Under the pieces are notes generated by a model. It was not told the origin of the DNA and did not search any database. It was given only the letters and a program-made list of their open reading frames with translations. A stretch of DNA of 64,000 bases, from positions 558,001-622,000 of the forward strand of contig JAQSEB010000032.1 of assembly GCA_030063045.1 (NCBI GenBank), written 5' to 3'. The position numbers were made by a program, and so were the translations under genes. Shown in pieces: positions 50,649-64,000 of this stretch. Numbering within the stretch: position 1 is the stretch's first letter; each line of letters starts with the position of its first letter. Source of the stretch: Pratylenchus scribneri. Taxonomy: Eukaryota; Nematoda; Chromadorea; Rhabditida; Pratylenchidae.

Positions 50649-52069
50649 CTAGCAATAATAGGCCAAGCAGATCATTTCGCTGCAGAAACGTGTCCCGGCA
50701 GTTGTTCCGCATTTCTCACAAGGCATATTCGACGCCAAAAATGGTTTGAACTCAACCTGAATGCATTTTTTATTATTTAAATTTGAATAAGTTTTTACTT
50801 GACGTTCGCAGGTCACAAAACTTAGCATGACTCGATGAGCAGCAATGGCCTTGATGTATGCATCCCGGTATTGGAATACGACGCATGCAGCTCCTTTCGG
50901 GTAGAAATGGTTCTGGTCCAGTTCAATGGCGCAATACACAACTTTTCCAATAACTTCTTCAATGGCCATGGTCAACATTTCTAAAATGAAGAATTAATTT
51001 ATTATTCATATTTAATATTTAATTACGTGCTGTCCAAATTTGTGGAATCCCGCCAACAAATACGGAAAAACGACGAAATTTGCGCCAGTTTATTTGCGAA
51101 GCATAAATTGTATTGGCCATTTGCCAGACTTTGACCTCCACCTTAATTTGGATTTGGATTATTTAATATTCATGATAAAATATTTACTGGATGCATAAGC
51201 CCATTGAGAGTGTACACAGGGTAGAATACACGATCGTTTGAATGCTTGCAATGCGATAACATTTGAATGACGGATTGTTCATTCTCGAAAACAACAAATG
51301 CATAACCTGGAATTGAAAATGATTTTAAATGGAGATTAACAAATTACCATTGGCAGGACGATCTTGAATGCCAGTCTTCTTCGGCCAGTCAATGAAGCTT
51401 TTGCCGTATTTTGCAAAATTGAGTTGAAGAATATCTTAAAAATTAAATTTAATTTTTTTTCCCATTCTTACTGGTAGTGAGATTGGGTGAAATGCCTCCA
51501 AGGAAAACTTTTAGTGAGTAATATTCTGGCGGAGGTGGTTTTTGATGTTGACGAGCAGAACGACCAAGATAATTGGTATTGTTGTAATAGGGCGATCTGT
51601 AGTTGCCATGTGATCCGAAGCTGCTGCTCATGTTCATGAATGGCGGCGCCGATTGAGGAAGCTGGAGTGCCGGAGGAGGAGGAAGTTGAAGTGCCAGAGG
51701 ACGCAAATTCAGAAATAAGTCCAAATCATCGGCTAAGTTATCGAAGAGAAATGAATCAGTGGAATTTGTTTTGACATTGAGACCAGCACCGCTGTTGCCT
51801 TCTCCAGTTCCAGGAAGTGCCGAGCTCCCTCCGCTTGCGCTATTCAGAAATTGAGACGAAGATTGTTGTTGTTGTGGTTGATAATCCGGTGTTGGGAAGA
51901 CAGCTGAAATTATGAAGCATTTTGTTATGAAATAAAAACAAAATTTACCATTAAAATCAGGCCCAAAGAAGTACTGCGGCTGTTCTCGTGGACGCTCTCC
52001 ATTCATTCCATCGTAATTGTTAATTGGAGGTGCCGATATTGGAGGTGGACTCAGAAGGCGTGAATACAT
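50649..52069 (-). CDS. CPEB-family translational regulator, in-frame stop in zinc (ZZ) domain
   Basis: Binds cytoplasmic polyadenylation elements in mRNA 3' UTRs; nematode members (CPB-1/2/3, FOG-1) act mainly in the germline. From MYSRLLSPPPISAPPINNYD, a long Ser/Gln/Pro-rich head leads to RRM1 (LKVFLGGISPNLTTS, KTGIQDRPANGYAFVVFENE) and RRM2 (RRFSVFVGGIPQIWTA, HFYPKGAACVVFQYRDAYIK, FVTCERQVEFKPFL). The CEBP_ZZ domain then begins CEKCGTTAGTRFCSEMICL and reaches AYYC, where a TAG at 50649-50651 stops the frame. Beyond it the same frame still codes DCWKNVHSRPSMNSHQP, the expected rest of the zinc domain, down to 50538. The TAG replaces the residue between the paired cysteines (CxxC). Confidence 0.88.
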
Positions 52070-52705
52070 TTGATCCTAACTGGTTTTCAGTAATTTATTA
52101 AAGGATTAAATTAAACCAAAAATATTGATAATTTTTGGATTTTATTAGCTTGAACCTTTAAAAAAATTTTAAAGTCGGCATTAACGTTAATTAAATTAGC
52201 AAAAATCATAAAATGTAAATGTTTTCAATCTTTTAAATAAAGTGAAACAAGGAAATACTATCACACATAATCAGTAATCACAACTACTCTTTATAAAAAA
52301 AAAAGAAAAAACTATTTTATTTTTTCATTCCTTTTTCTTTTTAGGTCAGGTCAATCAATAAATCAATAACAACCATATTCATCAAATTTAAAAAATTGGC
52401 TATGTGTCTTATCTATTATTTTATTTTTTCTATTTTATTTTTTCTAAGTCTCTGTCTCATCACACAGAGTTTGATCGGGAATTCGGGATTAGGAAGGATC
52501 GGATTTGGACTTGTTCTCATTTTTTATTTTTCAAATCAAATCATCAATTAAAAATAAAATTTTTGGGCTGTTTAAAACCCGATTTCGGACGATGTTTATT
52601 GCAGAATTTGGAAAAATTCATTTAATTCATTATTATTTTTTTTAAGAATTTACAATATTCATACTAATTTCGCATTAAATTTATTCTGACCAATCAACTT
52701 TAATA
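52070..52705. other. Divergent promoter region CPEB / LDLa gene
   Basis: AT-rich spacer with T-rich stretches; no supported gene. Confidence 0.45.
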
Positions 52706-53657
52706 ATGAACTTCGCATCATTCATCGTCCTTACAATCTTTTTCGGCATTGCCTTATCAAAACCGCTCCAAGATTCAATAAACGAAGTAGCCGAATCATC
52801 ACAGAAGCCACCTTACTGCACTGGAAAACTTGACTTTGATTGCGGTGAGGATGAACTTGGAGTTCGTTGCATCTCCAGCCTCTGGATTTGTGACCATGTG
52901 TATGACTGCTCTACTGGCGCCGTATTTTATTACATTATAATTAAAACAAAATAATGATTAATTTTCAGGATGAGAAGAAATGTGCCTATCTTCACAATTG
53001 CCCAAGCAGATCTTCTTTCATGTGCCTCAATGGTGACTGCATTTCTGCCAAAAAGCGTTGTGATGGCAGCAAGGATTGCCTTGATGGTTCGGATGAGCGG
53101 GCATGTTTCACAATGGAAAAGGTCACGCCTACAAATGCTCTGAACTCGGCCCAGACCCAATTTTTGGCTGGCCATGACCATATTCAACCCTCAATCAACG
53201 ACCATCAAGCCGAAGCAATTGTTGGCGAAAACGACGGCGTCTCTGCTATAACGGTCATATTCTTGGGCACTTTGATCATTGGCTTGGCACTCCTGGCCGC
53301 CTATTGGGCACTCAACCGTTATCCGAATGCTGCTTCGTAATTTCTTTTTAAAAATAATTTTAAAAAATAATTCAATGAATTTTAGCCGAGTTGATGAAGC
53401 ATTGAAGGAATTCCGGCCACGAAATGCTTTGCCAAATCGACTGCTTCAAAGGAGCTCTCAGTCGCGAGTGAACATCATTTCTCCGGGCACTGCCAACAAC
53501 GACCAATTCTTCGACAATCCAGTTAGAATATTCAATCACCCTTTTTAATTGTTCTTTTTAGATGAACACCATCCAGCAACCTTTGATCCTCAATGTTGCT
53601 GCCCCAGTCGGTTCATCTGCAATCCATGGGCAATCTCCACCAAACAATGCTCAATGA
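52706..53657 (+). CDS. LDL-receptor class A domain, single-pass membrane protein
   Basis: The ATG at 52706 starts a signal peptide ([20 protein letters not shown]). Two LDLa-type modules follow: a first, degenerate one ([35 protein letters not shown]) and a canonical one ([30 protein letters not shown], with the calcium-binding D..DGSDE acidic cluster). A helix ([20 protein letters not shown]) then leads to a cytoplasmic tail of about 85 residues ending PPNNAQ at 53657. Four exons. The ligand is unknown. Divergent from CPEB. Confidence 0.82.
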
Positions 53658-53904
53658 ATATGGCATAAACTCGACCTTGAATGATGATGAATGGATGCGG
53701 ATAACACCAAAACAAATATAATGAATACTTCCATCGGACTATTGACAATAAATGACATCAAATTCCCATACATTTTCCTATTTTCAAATAATCCAATTGA
53801 CATTGTTCCTTTTTATATTTTTTAATTAGCTAATAAATAAATAAAAATGAATGTGAACTTGTGGATATTCAATGCGTTTATTTTCAACCAATTGAGGCGA
53901 GAAA

Positions 53905-54144
53905 ATGAATGAAAATGAAAATATAAAATCAAAATTGACTTATCATATTTCTTATTTGAACGATCATTTCGCATTCAATTCATCTCCTTCCTTTGATGAT
54001 GAAGATGAGGAAGAGGATAATGAGAGTGATCCTTCTCCTGGATTTATGGACGATTCGATGGATCCTCTTTATTTACTAGAAAAATTGACATTTTTGGGTT
54101 TTTGTCAATCTTTGGCCCTATTATTGTTTTCGTCCCATATATGA
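53905..54144 (+). CDS. Doubtful small acidic/hydrophobic ORF
   Basis: ATG-initiated ORF of 79 codons: MNENENIKSKLTYHISYLND, an acidic stretch (FDDEDEEEDNESDPSPGF), then a hydrophobic end. A second hydrophobic ORF in another frame (54102-54290, FFVGPISTAIFISISGIFI) could be a continuation, but no splice junction links them convincingly. No family recognised. Confidence 0.25.
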   Translation: MNENENIKSKLTYHISYLNDHFAFNSSPSFDDEDEEEDNESDPSPGFMDDSMDPLYLLEKLTFLGFCQSLALLLFSSHI

Positions 54145-56674
54145 ATATGAATATGTGTTTATGCTTTATGCAAATTTCATTTTTCGTTGGTCCGATTTCA
54201 ACGGCCATTTTCATTTCTATTTCCGGCATATTTATTCGTCATCCCCCACTCCACCCCTCCCATCATCATAAATCCATTTCAAACCCATGAAGCCATGCTT
54301 CAAAAACTTTTACTTACGTTTATTCTCTTGACCTTTTCCCAATTCACGCCCAAATGGACCAACTGACCTTCTCGGCTTTTCGTCCACCAATTCACCTCTT
54401 TTACTCCTTTGTCCACCTTTCCTTCCTTCTTTTTCCTTTTCCAAATTCTACTTAACATGAAATTCTTCCAGGGTTTGTTTAATAATTCTTTTTTCCTCCA
54501 TTAAAATTCATATAACTGATTCTTCCCTTAATTCCAATCCAAATTGGCTTGATGCTTTATTCCGCTTCATCTTCCATTTCCTCCTCCTCCTTTGCCTTCT
54601 TCTCCGTGTCCATCAATTCATTTTCTTCTTCTTCCCTCCAAAATCCAATTCCTTCTACAGTTCAATTTTCACTCAAAAATTCCGAAGGCATTGTTGATGT
54701 CATTGTAGGAATAAAAAGCGAAAAAATGAATGAACAATTTGTCGGAAATTTGCACATTTATGATTCGTTTATGTTGTCCCAGAGGACATTTCAAAATAGA
54801 ATGAATGATTTATTTTTTTGAATATTCCATCAAGCTCCAATCAAAAATCCCCCACTCACTCACTCAATCCCCCATTTCCGATTATCCTAATTGGCCTTTT
54901 TCAGTTTATCCCCCCTTCATCACGCCCATTTTTGTGCATGTTTTTCTCACCCAATTTGATTAATTTTAACCCACCAGCCGATGACGAACAGAACAGGTGG
55001 AAATGGATATAAAAATGTACTGGATGAATATATAAAATAAATTAGTGGGACATGGCCTGCTAATAAACCAAAACCAGACTTTTCATTTGATATTCTGACA
55101 GAGGGAAAGAAGGAAGGGGAATTCCTTTGGTGGTTTGACTTCAAAAAATGACGCAAGAATGGGAAAATGGCCAAGGCCAAACACAAAAATCCCCCCCCCC
55201 CTTTTGGTTTCCATTCTAGTAATTTATATTGTCCAAAATTCTTTCCCAGATTCCAAATTTCCCAAAGTTACCGTGGAGGAAATTCCTCCTTCATTTCCTC
55301 TTCCCAATTCCCATATTGTTTTAAATTGTAACTTTTTTTCACTTCCTTTTTTTTCCTATTTTAGTATTCCTTCTTTTATTCTGTGAAGGCAAAGAAGAAT
55401 TTGTTTTTGGATTTCATTTCCTTCCTTTCCATAATTCATAGTCCATAGACCATTCCATTCATTTCTTCTTTTTTATGTTCTCACCCAAAACCAATCATTT
55501 TTTATGGCCAATTTTGCAAATATCCATTGGCACAAATAAAATTTCCCGCTGGTCAACACGCCAAAGGAGGGGATGGAGGGGGATTGGCGACAAAATAATG
55601 GCACAAAAATCAGCCACCAAAAAGAAACAACCCCCTCAAAAGGGGGAAACTAGCATCAGTGGCTCGTAGTCAATTTTAGGGCTAAAAATGGAACAAAAAA
55701 AGGCGGGGACAAAGCACCAAAACTGGAAGGATTGTGAGGGGGGATGGGCCATTGGGCTAGGCAACAGCCGTATGGCCAAATGGAAATTATTTTCACCTTT
55801 AACCCCCCCCCCCCATATATTCTTAGAATCAAAGGGAAAAAAGTGAGTTTTGAGTTTTGACGGTAAAATGTGAAAATGGACTGGGAGAACACGCAATTTA
55901 GGAAAAATGGACCAAAATGTGTCAATTCTTTGAAAAATGAAGTTGCACCAAAAGTAATGAAAAATGCAAATAAAGAGAATGACATAGGAAGGAGCATTAT
56001 ACGAATTAAGATTGGCAAAATTGGATTTAGTTTTGACCGAGCAAATTGGCTTTGAATGAATGAATGATTCCCTCCTTCCCCTCAAAAGCATGCCAAAAAT
56101 GAATAAATGGCCATTCTCCCATTCATTTTTTTGTGATCCATTCACCCAAAAAAGAGTGCCGGAAATGGCAATGGCATCAATGCGCCAATGCCAACCAAAA
56201 CCAAATCCATTTTCCTATTTACATTTGGCCTCTTTTAATCCAATCTAAAAATGCATTCCCCCCTTCCATCCATCCATCCATCCATCCACGTCCATTTGCG
56301 TGATCATTTCATTTCTGGGGCGGCAACCGCCTTTTACAACCAAATTGGGGCCAAAGCCCCGCCCAGTGCCAGAAAAGTACTCACCGACTCAATGCCCACC
56401 AATACTCACTCAACTCCATTTTACCCTCCAATTAGCCAGTCAAATGCCAATTCTCCCACTTTGTTCTCATCTTTCATTCGCAAATTTGCCGCTTCTTCAA
56501 TCCATCCCCCACCCAATTTCCTCTTTCATTTCCCATTTTTAGCTTTTCCATTCCTCCAACTTTTTGTGTACGGAAATGACGACGGCAAAATCATCAAATT
56601 CGATCAAAATTCAACACCCAAATGAATCTATGGCCATAAAAATGTCCAATCATCATTCTTCTTCTTACAGTACA
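54145..56674. other. Long region without a supported gene; two poly-C runs
   Basis: 2.5 kb, pyrimidine-rich on the plus strand, with C runs of 11 (from about 55191) and 12 (from about 55803). ORFs at 54549-54821 and 55636-56145 show no motif or consistent splicing. A signal-like start (MLQKLLLTFILLTFSQF at about 54297) runs into a stop after 23 codons. Nothing here can be called. Confidence 0.4.
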
Positions 56675-57057
56675 ATGAGGAATAGTTCACCATTTTTTGC
56701 CATTTCCCTCATTTTCCTTTTCATCGCATTTTTGGCAACATTCCCTAAAAGCACAGAAGCAAGGTGAGGGAAAGGGGAAAGAGACACTTAATTCAATGAT
56801 TTTGCTGCAGGGCACCATTTTTCCCAATGATGGGTCAAAATTACGCTGATTCAATGGAAGGGACCAACAATGGAAATTTGCATACAATGAACAAAAGGCG
56901 ATTGGTTGTGAGAGTGCCATTCGCACAAAATCCGGATGGACATCAGCTAAGCCGAATCTACAAATCCCTTTTTGAGCCATCAAACAGTCGGGCAAAAAAG
57001 CAACCTTGGACATATTCGCTGCGTCATTTTGTGGCCGGACCAACGGAAGAAGAATGA
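56675..57057 (+). CDS. Putative small secreted precursor with dibasic sites
   Basis: The ATG at 56675 follows a good acceptor (TTCTTACAG at 56663-56671), possibly a trans-splice site. Exon 1 is a signal peptide (MRNSSPFFAISLIFLFIAFL) ending STEAR. A GT-AG intron of about 50 nt (from 56764) joins APFFPMMGQNYADSMEG, then NKRRLVVRVPFAQNPDGHQL, SRIYKSLFEPSNSRAKKQPW and a C-terminus FVAGPTEEE at 57057. Dibasic KRR and KK sites would allow prohormone-type processing, giving a peptide between them. I cannot match it to a known neuropeptide or effector family. Confidence 0.5.
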
Positions 57058-58746
57058 ATGAAGAAAGAATTGTTTTGGATTGGATGAAGGAAAGGGACAG
57101 AGGAGGGATATTTGGCCCCGCATCAAACCATTTTGCCATCATTCCTTCCCTCCACTACTCTCAATTTATGTTTGTTAGTTATGCCAATGCCAATGTCAAT
57201 GACCATTCTCATAAATAATAAATAAAAGAAGAATCTCTTCCCTCCATCCACCCAAAAATCCATTCCGTAAATGTTTTTTTTGCCAATAAAATATAAATAT
57301 TTTGTTTGGGAATTCATTTGACATGTCAACACCGATTTAGCCCAAATAAACAGTCATTAAAATTAATTAATTAATTCATCAATGAATAATTTGTCTGAGT
57401 GGATTTGTCCCCTCCCATCAATGTTTTTGTTGGAATTTCGAGTGAAATTGCCGCCGGCACTTTACTTCCTTCCTTTCCCCACCCCACATCAACAAAGTGT
57501 CCGTCCATTCTCCATTTGTCCTTTTAGCTAACATTTTTTGCCTTTCGGGGCAGCGACCACCCTCGCATCAATTTGACATCATTTTGTGTCCATTTCAGTG
57601 GCCCTTTGCCTCTCCGTTGGGATTGGGTGACTCCAAAATCCCCGGCAAAAAATAGAAAATTCCCCTCTCGCTATTTGAATGAATAAAATGACGAAAATGT
57701 GGCCAAAATGGCCAATTGTAGGGTCCAAAAGTTTGCTAAAAAATTAAAAACGAAATCTGCTGATGAATTCGTCAATTTTGTTGCGTTTCCCTTTTTTTCC
57801 TCCAAAATTTGACCATCATTCATAAAAAGGGAAAAAAAGGGATTGGAAGAGGATGGGACAAGTGTCAAAGGAATAAAAAATATATTAGGCCCAAAATTGG
57901 ATGAAAAAGGAGGGATTAAATTGGGAACAATTGGCCCACATTTGTGCCATTGAGAAGCATTGGACAACCAAAATGCGTCATCCAAAAATGGAATAGGACA
58001 AAATGCTTAAAATATCCAATTTTGGACAGAATTGCTCAAAGCAAATTTAATATTTTTGATGGAGAAAGGGATCGTAAATTTTAAATAATTCATTAATATT
58101 TTTAAAGAAATTTCTTCCAATTTTTTCCATAAAAATTAAAAAAAAACACCGCCTCCATCCATTTTGGATTGCATGCAATTTAAGAAAATAATAACAGGAA
58201 GGATGGACCTAAGTTTGCCTTTTCCGTTTTAATTTCGTGTGTGTGTGTGTCCATGTTCAATTCGAAATTATTATTTTGGTCAAAAATATGACTGAATTGA
58301 AGGCCAAAGTTCCATTGTATTTTGTTTTCTTGCGAACAAAAACAACAAAAAAATAAATGAAAAAGGGGAATACTACGGAAATGAATTGTTGTTTTAAAAT
58401 GATCGAAAATAGTCCATTCATTCAATTCATTCCATACTATCATCATCTTTTTATTCCATTTTCTATATATTTTGAATATTTCAATAATACAATGTTTTTT
58501 CTAATTAAAGCGGGATTAGGGCATTTATAATGAAATGAATGAAGAAAGTACATATTTTTGGGGGAACAAAATGTAATAATAATGTTGGATACATTCATCC
58601 AATCCAATGTTTCATTCATTCATTTTCCTCTAATAAAGGTCTGTTAAAATGTTTTGGGTGGGGAGGGTATCATCATTCTTTTCTTGCCGTCATCATTTCC
58701 ATTGAATAATTGTTGTTTTGGCGGTCCATTTCCTCTCCAATTTTAA
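57058..58746. other. Intergenic, no gene seen
   Basis: 1.7 kb of AT-rich sequence between a plus-strand gene and the 3' end of the succinyl-CoA ligase gene. Includes a short GT microsatellite near 58237. ORFs are short and motif-free. Confidence 0.4.
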
Positions 58747-60341
<1,595 letters not shown>

Positions 60342-60641
60342 CTTGGCTGAAATTTATTAAATTAATGTTTATATTGTTTTTAATCAAATATTCCAATGAT
60401 TTAAACAATTCATAAAAAATGTAGAATTAAATAATTTAATTTATCCAGCAAAATTTAATGTAATGAGATTTATGTAGGCAAATTTTAAACAAAAATGTGC
60501 ATAGAATAATGAGGTTCATTTTAAAGAAAGGCTGATTGATTGAATGAATTAATGTTTCATTTTTTGTTGTTTTGTATTTCCCAGAGAGATCGTCCAATCC
60601 AAATCATAATAAAATAAGTGTTCAGCAGCACCAAATTCAAT
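60342..60641. other. Short gap between CAP-G2 and SUCLG1
   Basis: About 300 bp on the downstream side of CAP-G2; AT-rich, nothing else seen. Confidence 0.4.
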
Positions 60642-63600
60642 TTAATTTGCATCCTCTTCTTGAAAACCCTCATCCGCTCCCTCCAATTGGGTATCCTCCA
60701 AAAATTCCAAAAGAGGATTCACTTTCTTCTCAATTGTCCTTTGCGCCCTTTCCACATCATCGCAACTCTAAATTCAATCAAATATTTATAATTAATTGAA
60801 TGTTTTTGCCAACCTCCAATGCTTCCTTCAAATATAGAACTGTCTTTTTCAGCGAATATTCCACCATTCCGGCATCGTAAGCATCCTCAATCATGTCCAT
60901 AATTTTTCCCAACATATTGCCAACTTCATTCAAAACCAATCCACTCAATTGTCCTGAAGTCAAATGAAGATCCGTACATCGCAAGAACATCTGAAAATGA
61001 ACAAAAATATTTAATTAATTTGGATGGAAGTGAATTACCCGAATGACTTGAAAGGATGGAGTGGTTTCCTGGACAACCGACGCAAACCATTTCATTTCAT
61101 TGTAAAGCAATCGATCATTTACTGACAAATTCATCTCCACCTCGTTGATTTCCTCCTCTTCACCGTTGCTTGTTCGTCGCGGTCCCTTTATCATAAAATA
61201 TTAATTAAAAACAAAATAAAATCAACCTCAATCTTTTTTGTGACCAATGCAATAATGTTGAATGTTTCGTAAGCAGCATACAAAATATTCGAATTGAATT
61301 TCTTCTCCCAAGCTGGTTGGCATAATAAAATGGCAAAATGTTTTCGGATAATGAACAATGACTTTAATATTTTGGGAATATTCAATAATAATAAAATGGA
61401 ATGTGAACCTCATAAAAACCCTCCAAATAGATTGTGAATTTGGATTTCAATTCCTCGCTGCAAAGTGGACTGGCCAACAGAATTTGAATCAATTCCAGTG
61501 GACGCCGAAGTTCATCAAATTCATTGGTAATTTTGACTTTTTTCGATGGCGGCGAATCAGTGCCCCTCAACGGAGTTTGTAAACGCCTTCGTGGAGTGCT
61601 CATTTGCAATGATGGGTCGGTCACCAAAATCAAATCATTGCGCAATTTTTTCAGTCCTTAATGAAGGAAATAATATTTATTTTTGTTTATTTGACTTACC
61701 TTTTTCGATAATATCAATCAATTTGTTCATATCCCATGCAGCCTATTTAAATAAAAATAGTTCAAATTTAATCATTTTAAATTATTACCAATGCTTCGAC
61801 ATAATGCGAAAATTGTGGATGTTTTGTGTCCTCTTGTTCCAATTTATTTTTGATTCGTCCAAACATTCTTCCAATTTTATCCTTTGGCAAATGTGCCGCA
61901 ATCACCAATGCCGAATCCATCAATGTCGTCTCATTCTGCAATTTTAATTTATTTTGCTTTTTATTAAATTGAAATTTACCGGAAATTGGTTGAGAATTTC
62001 CAAAATATTTGACATAATTTTGATAACTTCCGCATTTAATCCTGCATTTTTGGGCTCAAATAAATCATAAATAATTGTCATCCAAAGAATAATCGCCGAA
62101 TCCAGCACACTTTTTGAAATTTTAATTTTCTCCTCTAAAAATTAAATTAATTAATTTTTAAATTATAATTTCAACCTGCTCCTCCTCCTCCCATTTGTTG
62201 GTCTTCCGTGTCCGATGATGTTCCGGTCAAATTGAATTTCAATTGTTCACCTCCGCCAGTGTCATCCGCATTTTCATTTCCAGCAATTTTCCTCAATATT
62301 AATTTGACGCCGATTAAAAGACATCGAATATGATGAACTAAATTAAATTAAAATACAAAATTAATTTAATTTTAAATTAAAACCTGCTGTTTCGATTGGA
62401 ATCAATCCAAGTGGATAAATTAAATGATGAAAATGGCGAGAGGCATTCCACGATTGTTTGCACATAAAATAAATTCTTTTGAATCGTTCTTGGTAATCGA
62501 TGCCTTCAATTTTGCCCGGAATAAATGGCATAAAAATGAGGCGAACAATTTGATTTTGAACATTTCTGGAATGCTCAAAATCGAGTCGCTGGAGTAATTC
62601 ATCCATGGTGACCAAATCAAGTAACTAAAATTTAAATATTTCCAATTTTAATTTCTAATTAAATTACTTTAATGTATCGATGTCCATGCAATTTGTTCAG
62701 CATCCGGAATGCAGCCAATCGAGCTTTCTCCGCTTTGTCATTTATTCCCCTTTTGGCCAATATTTCCAATGAACGTTGATTTGCTGTTAATGCGTCCGGA
62801 CAAGGCAATAAATATTCCATTCCCTCGAATACGGCTGCTCGCACTTCCGGCAACGAATCAAGCGACAATTTATCCACAATCTTTTTAATTAAGCATAATG
62901 AAATTAATTTCCTTTTTTTTGTTACCTTCTCTAAATATGATTTAATCAATTCCCGTTGGAACATTTCCCAATTTTTGCTCAAACGTTCCGGCACTTTCTT
63001 CAAAGCCATAACCCGAATTGGCACACAATCGTCCATTAGCATTGCATCCATTGCACTTTGTTGTTTCGCAATATATTCTTCTTTGATCTAAATTAATTTT
63101 CACCCATTAGTAACCAATTTAAAAATAAAACAAACAAATTCGTCGTCGGATAACAATGGGAAGAAATTCAGAATAATTGACGAAGCCGCAAGACGAAGTT
63201 CCTCATTGGGTACCTTCAATTTTAGTTTATTAATCTTAACAAAATTATCACAAACAAAAACCTCAAGATTGCGCCAAACAACGGGCATAGTGCAATTGAA
63301 AAACATAGCATTCATCTTTTTAGTTGGCTTTTCCTCCAAAAAAGATTCGATAATCTTAAATAAATTATTTTAATTATTTTTTATCCCAAAATAAAATACC
63401 CAATTGAATTTTTGTGAATATGGCTTTTTCGTAAATACAGCACATGAGAAGAGATCCTGAATAACGTCGTTTATCTGTTCACTGTAACCTTCATTTCGCT
63501 TTTCAATTCTTTGTGCATTCTTCCAGGCCTTCAAAATTTGACGTCCCCATTCTGTGCATTTTTTCCTAAAATGAATAAAATTTTTATAAATATTATTATT

Positions 63601-63706
63601 TAATATAAAACTTGTCAGGTGGTGCCAATACAATTGTCTTTTTCATAAAATTCCATAATGCTGCATAATCTGGGATTCCATTTTCTTTGTATGCTGGTTC
63701 ATTCAT
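60642..63706 (-). CDS. capg-2: Condensin-II subunit CAP-G2 (NCAPG2-like)
   Basis: Non-SMC HEAT-repeat subunit of condensin II, which compacts mitotic chromosomes. About 14 exons from MNEPAYKENGIPDYAALWNF at 63706. Recognisable CAP-G2 blocks are CTEWGRQILKAWKNA, ELRLAASSIILNFFPLL, then DDCVPIRVMALKKVPERLSK with NWEMFQRELIKSYLEK, PEVRAAVFEGMEYLL, AEKARLAAFRMLNKLHGHRY, and RLDFEHSRNVQNQIVRLIFM. A Thr/Ser-Pro segment (STPRRRLQTPLRGTDSPPSK) could be a CDK site cluster. The last exon (SCDDVERAQRTIEKKVNPLL, ending GFQEEDAN at 60642) has a displaced copy at 49.8 kb. Assignment to condensin II rather than I rests on block order by eye. Confidence 0.82.
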
Positions 63707-63850
63707 TTTTAAAATATTCTCACTTTTAATTTTCTAAAATGATGATATTTATTAATTTGATCAATTTGAAGTTTATTTAAAATAGATTGGTGGAAAATAA
63801 TTCGAAAATAAATAGTGAAGCATTATATTGAATCATATCAAAATTAACAA

Positions 63851-64000
63851 TTAAAAACAAGAATTAACTAGACTTCCGAGCTCATTCAAAGCTTTATCCG
63901 TTCGAGGATGAGGATATTTAATTTTATGATCACAATTGTAATTTGATTGCACTAATATGAATTTGAATTTTGAATCGAGGCGATGGCGATTGGCGAGGTT
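63851..64000 (-). CDS. C-terminal fragment of an unidentified gene (runs off the window)
   Basis: An open frame enters from the window edge and ends at TAA 63851-63853: NLANRHRLDSKFKFILVQSN, then CDHKIKYPHPRTDKALNELG and SLVNSCF. Too short to assign. It ends 145 bp upstream of the CAP-G2 start on the same strand, so it may belong to the same operon-like run. Confidence 0.55.
   Translation of the reverse strand, partial: NLANRHRLDSKFKFILVQSNYNCDHKIKYPHPRTDKALNELGSLVNSCF

Noticed and set aside
55636..56145. Minus ORF of 169 codons
   Set aside because: Phe/Pro-rich low complexity crossing a poly-C run; no motif.

Overview
The window is nuclear DNA of a nematode. It carries a basement-membrane type IV collagen, two cuticle collagens, a ZP-domain cuticlin-like gene, very short introns (mostly 42-60 nt), clusters of same-strand genes about 150-400 bp apart, and AT-rich spacers full of ATTC/GAAT simple repeats. 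At least six introns use GC-AG borders, one of them in the ultra-conserved ribosomal protein S28. A high load of GC-AG introns has been reported for cyst nematodes (Globodera). That points towards a tylenchid, but it is an inference and I cannot name the species.

Layout. 0.2-8.6 kb, minus strand: collagen IV alpha-1-like (emb-9), with three transposon-like insertions in its introns. 9.5-31.6 kb, all minus: a divergent small heat shock protein, a possible secreted peptide, a two-helix membrane protein, a GM2-activator-like lipid-binding protein, a GT43 glucuronyltransferase, a doubtful ORF pair, a 0.93-kb foldback element, a ZP protein, a flavin monooxygenase (FMO), DONSON and a C2-domain protein. 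33.0-37.3 kb, plus: an unusual secreted chimera (astacin-like fragment, Thr-rich region, DUF5648-like repeats) and a multi-helix membrane protein. 37.3-41.1 kb, minus: two cuticle collagens. 41.8-49.6 kb, plus: an operon-like run RBX1, RPS28, AlaRS, TEL2/CLK-2. 49.8-52.1 kb, minus: a tiny chimeric membrane peptide gene and a CPEB gene with an in-frame stop in its zinc domain. 52.7-57.1 kb, plus: an LDLa receptor-like protein and a small secreted precursor. 58.7-64 kb, minus: succinyl-CoA ligase alpha, condensin-II CAP-G2 and a gene fragment cut by the window edge.

The content is mixed. Some genes serve extracellular matrix and cuticle (collagens, ZP protein, GT43). Others are housekeeping genes for translation, ubiquitylation, replication-fork and telomere maintenance, condensin and the TCA cycle. 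I see no prokaryotic operon, CRISPR array, phage or obvious horizontally acquired gene. The most interesting signals are the GC-AG introns, an AlaRS lacking its C-Ala domain, the CPEB amber codon, the exon-capture chimera derived from CAP-G2, the astacin/DUF5648 chimera, and several non-autonomous DNA transposon families. Gene models were spliced by eye from protein conservation, so exon borders are approximate unless stated.
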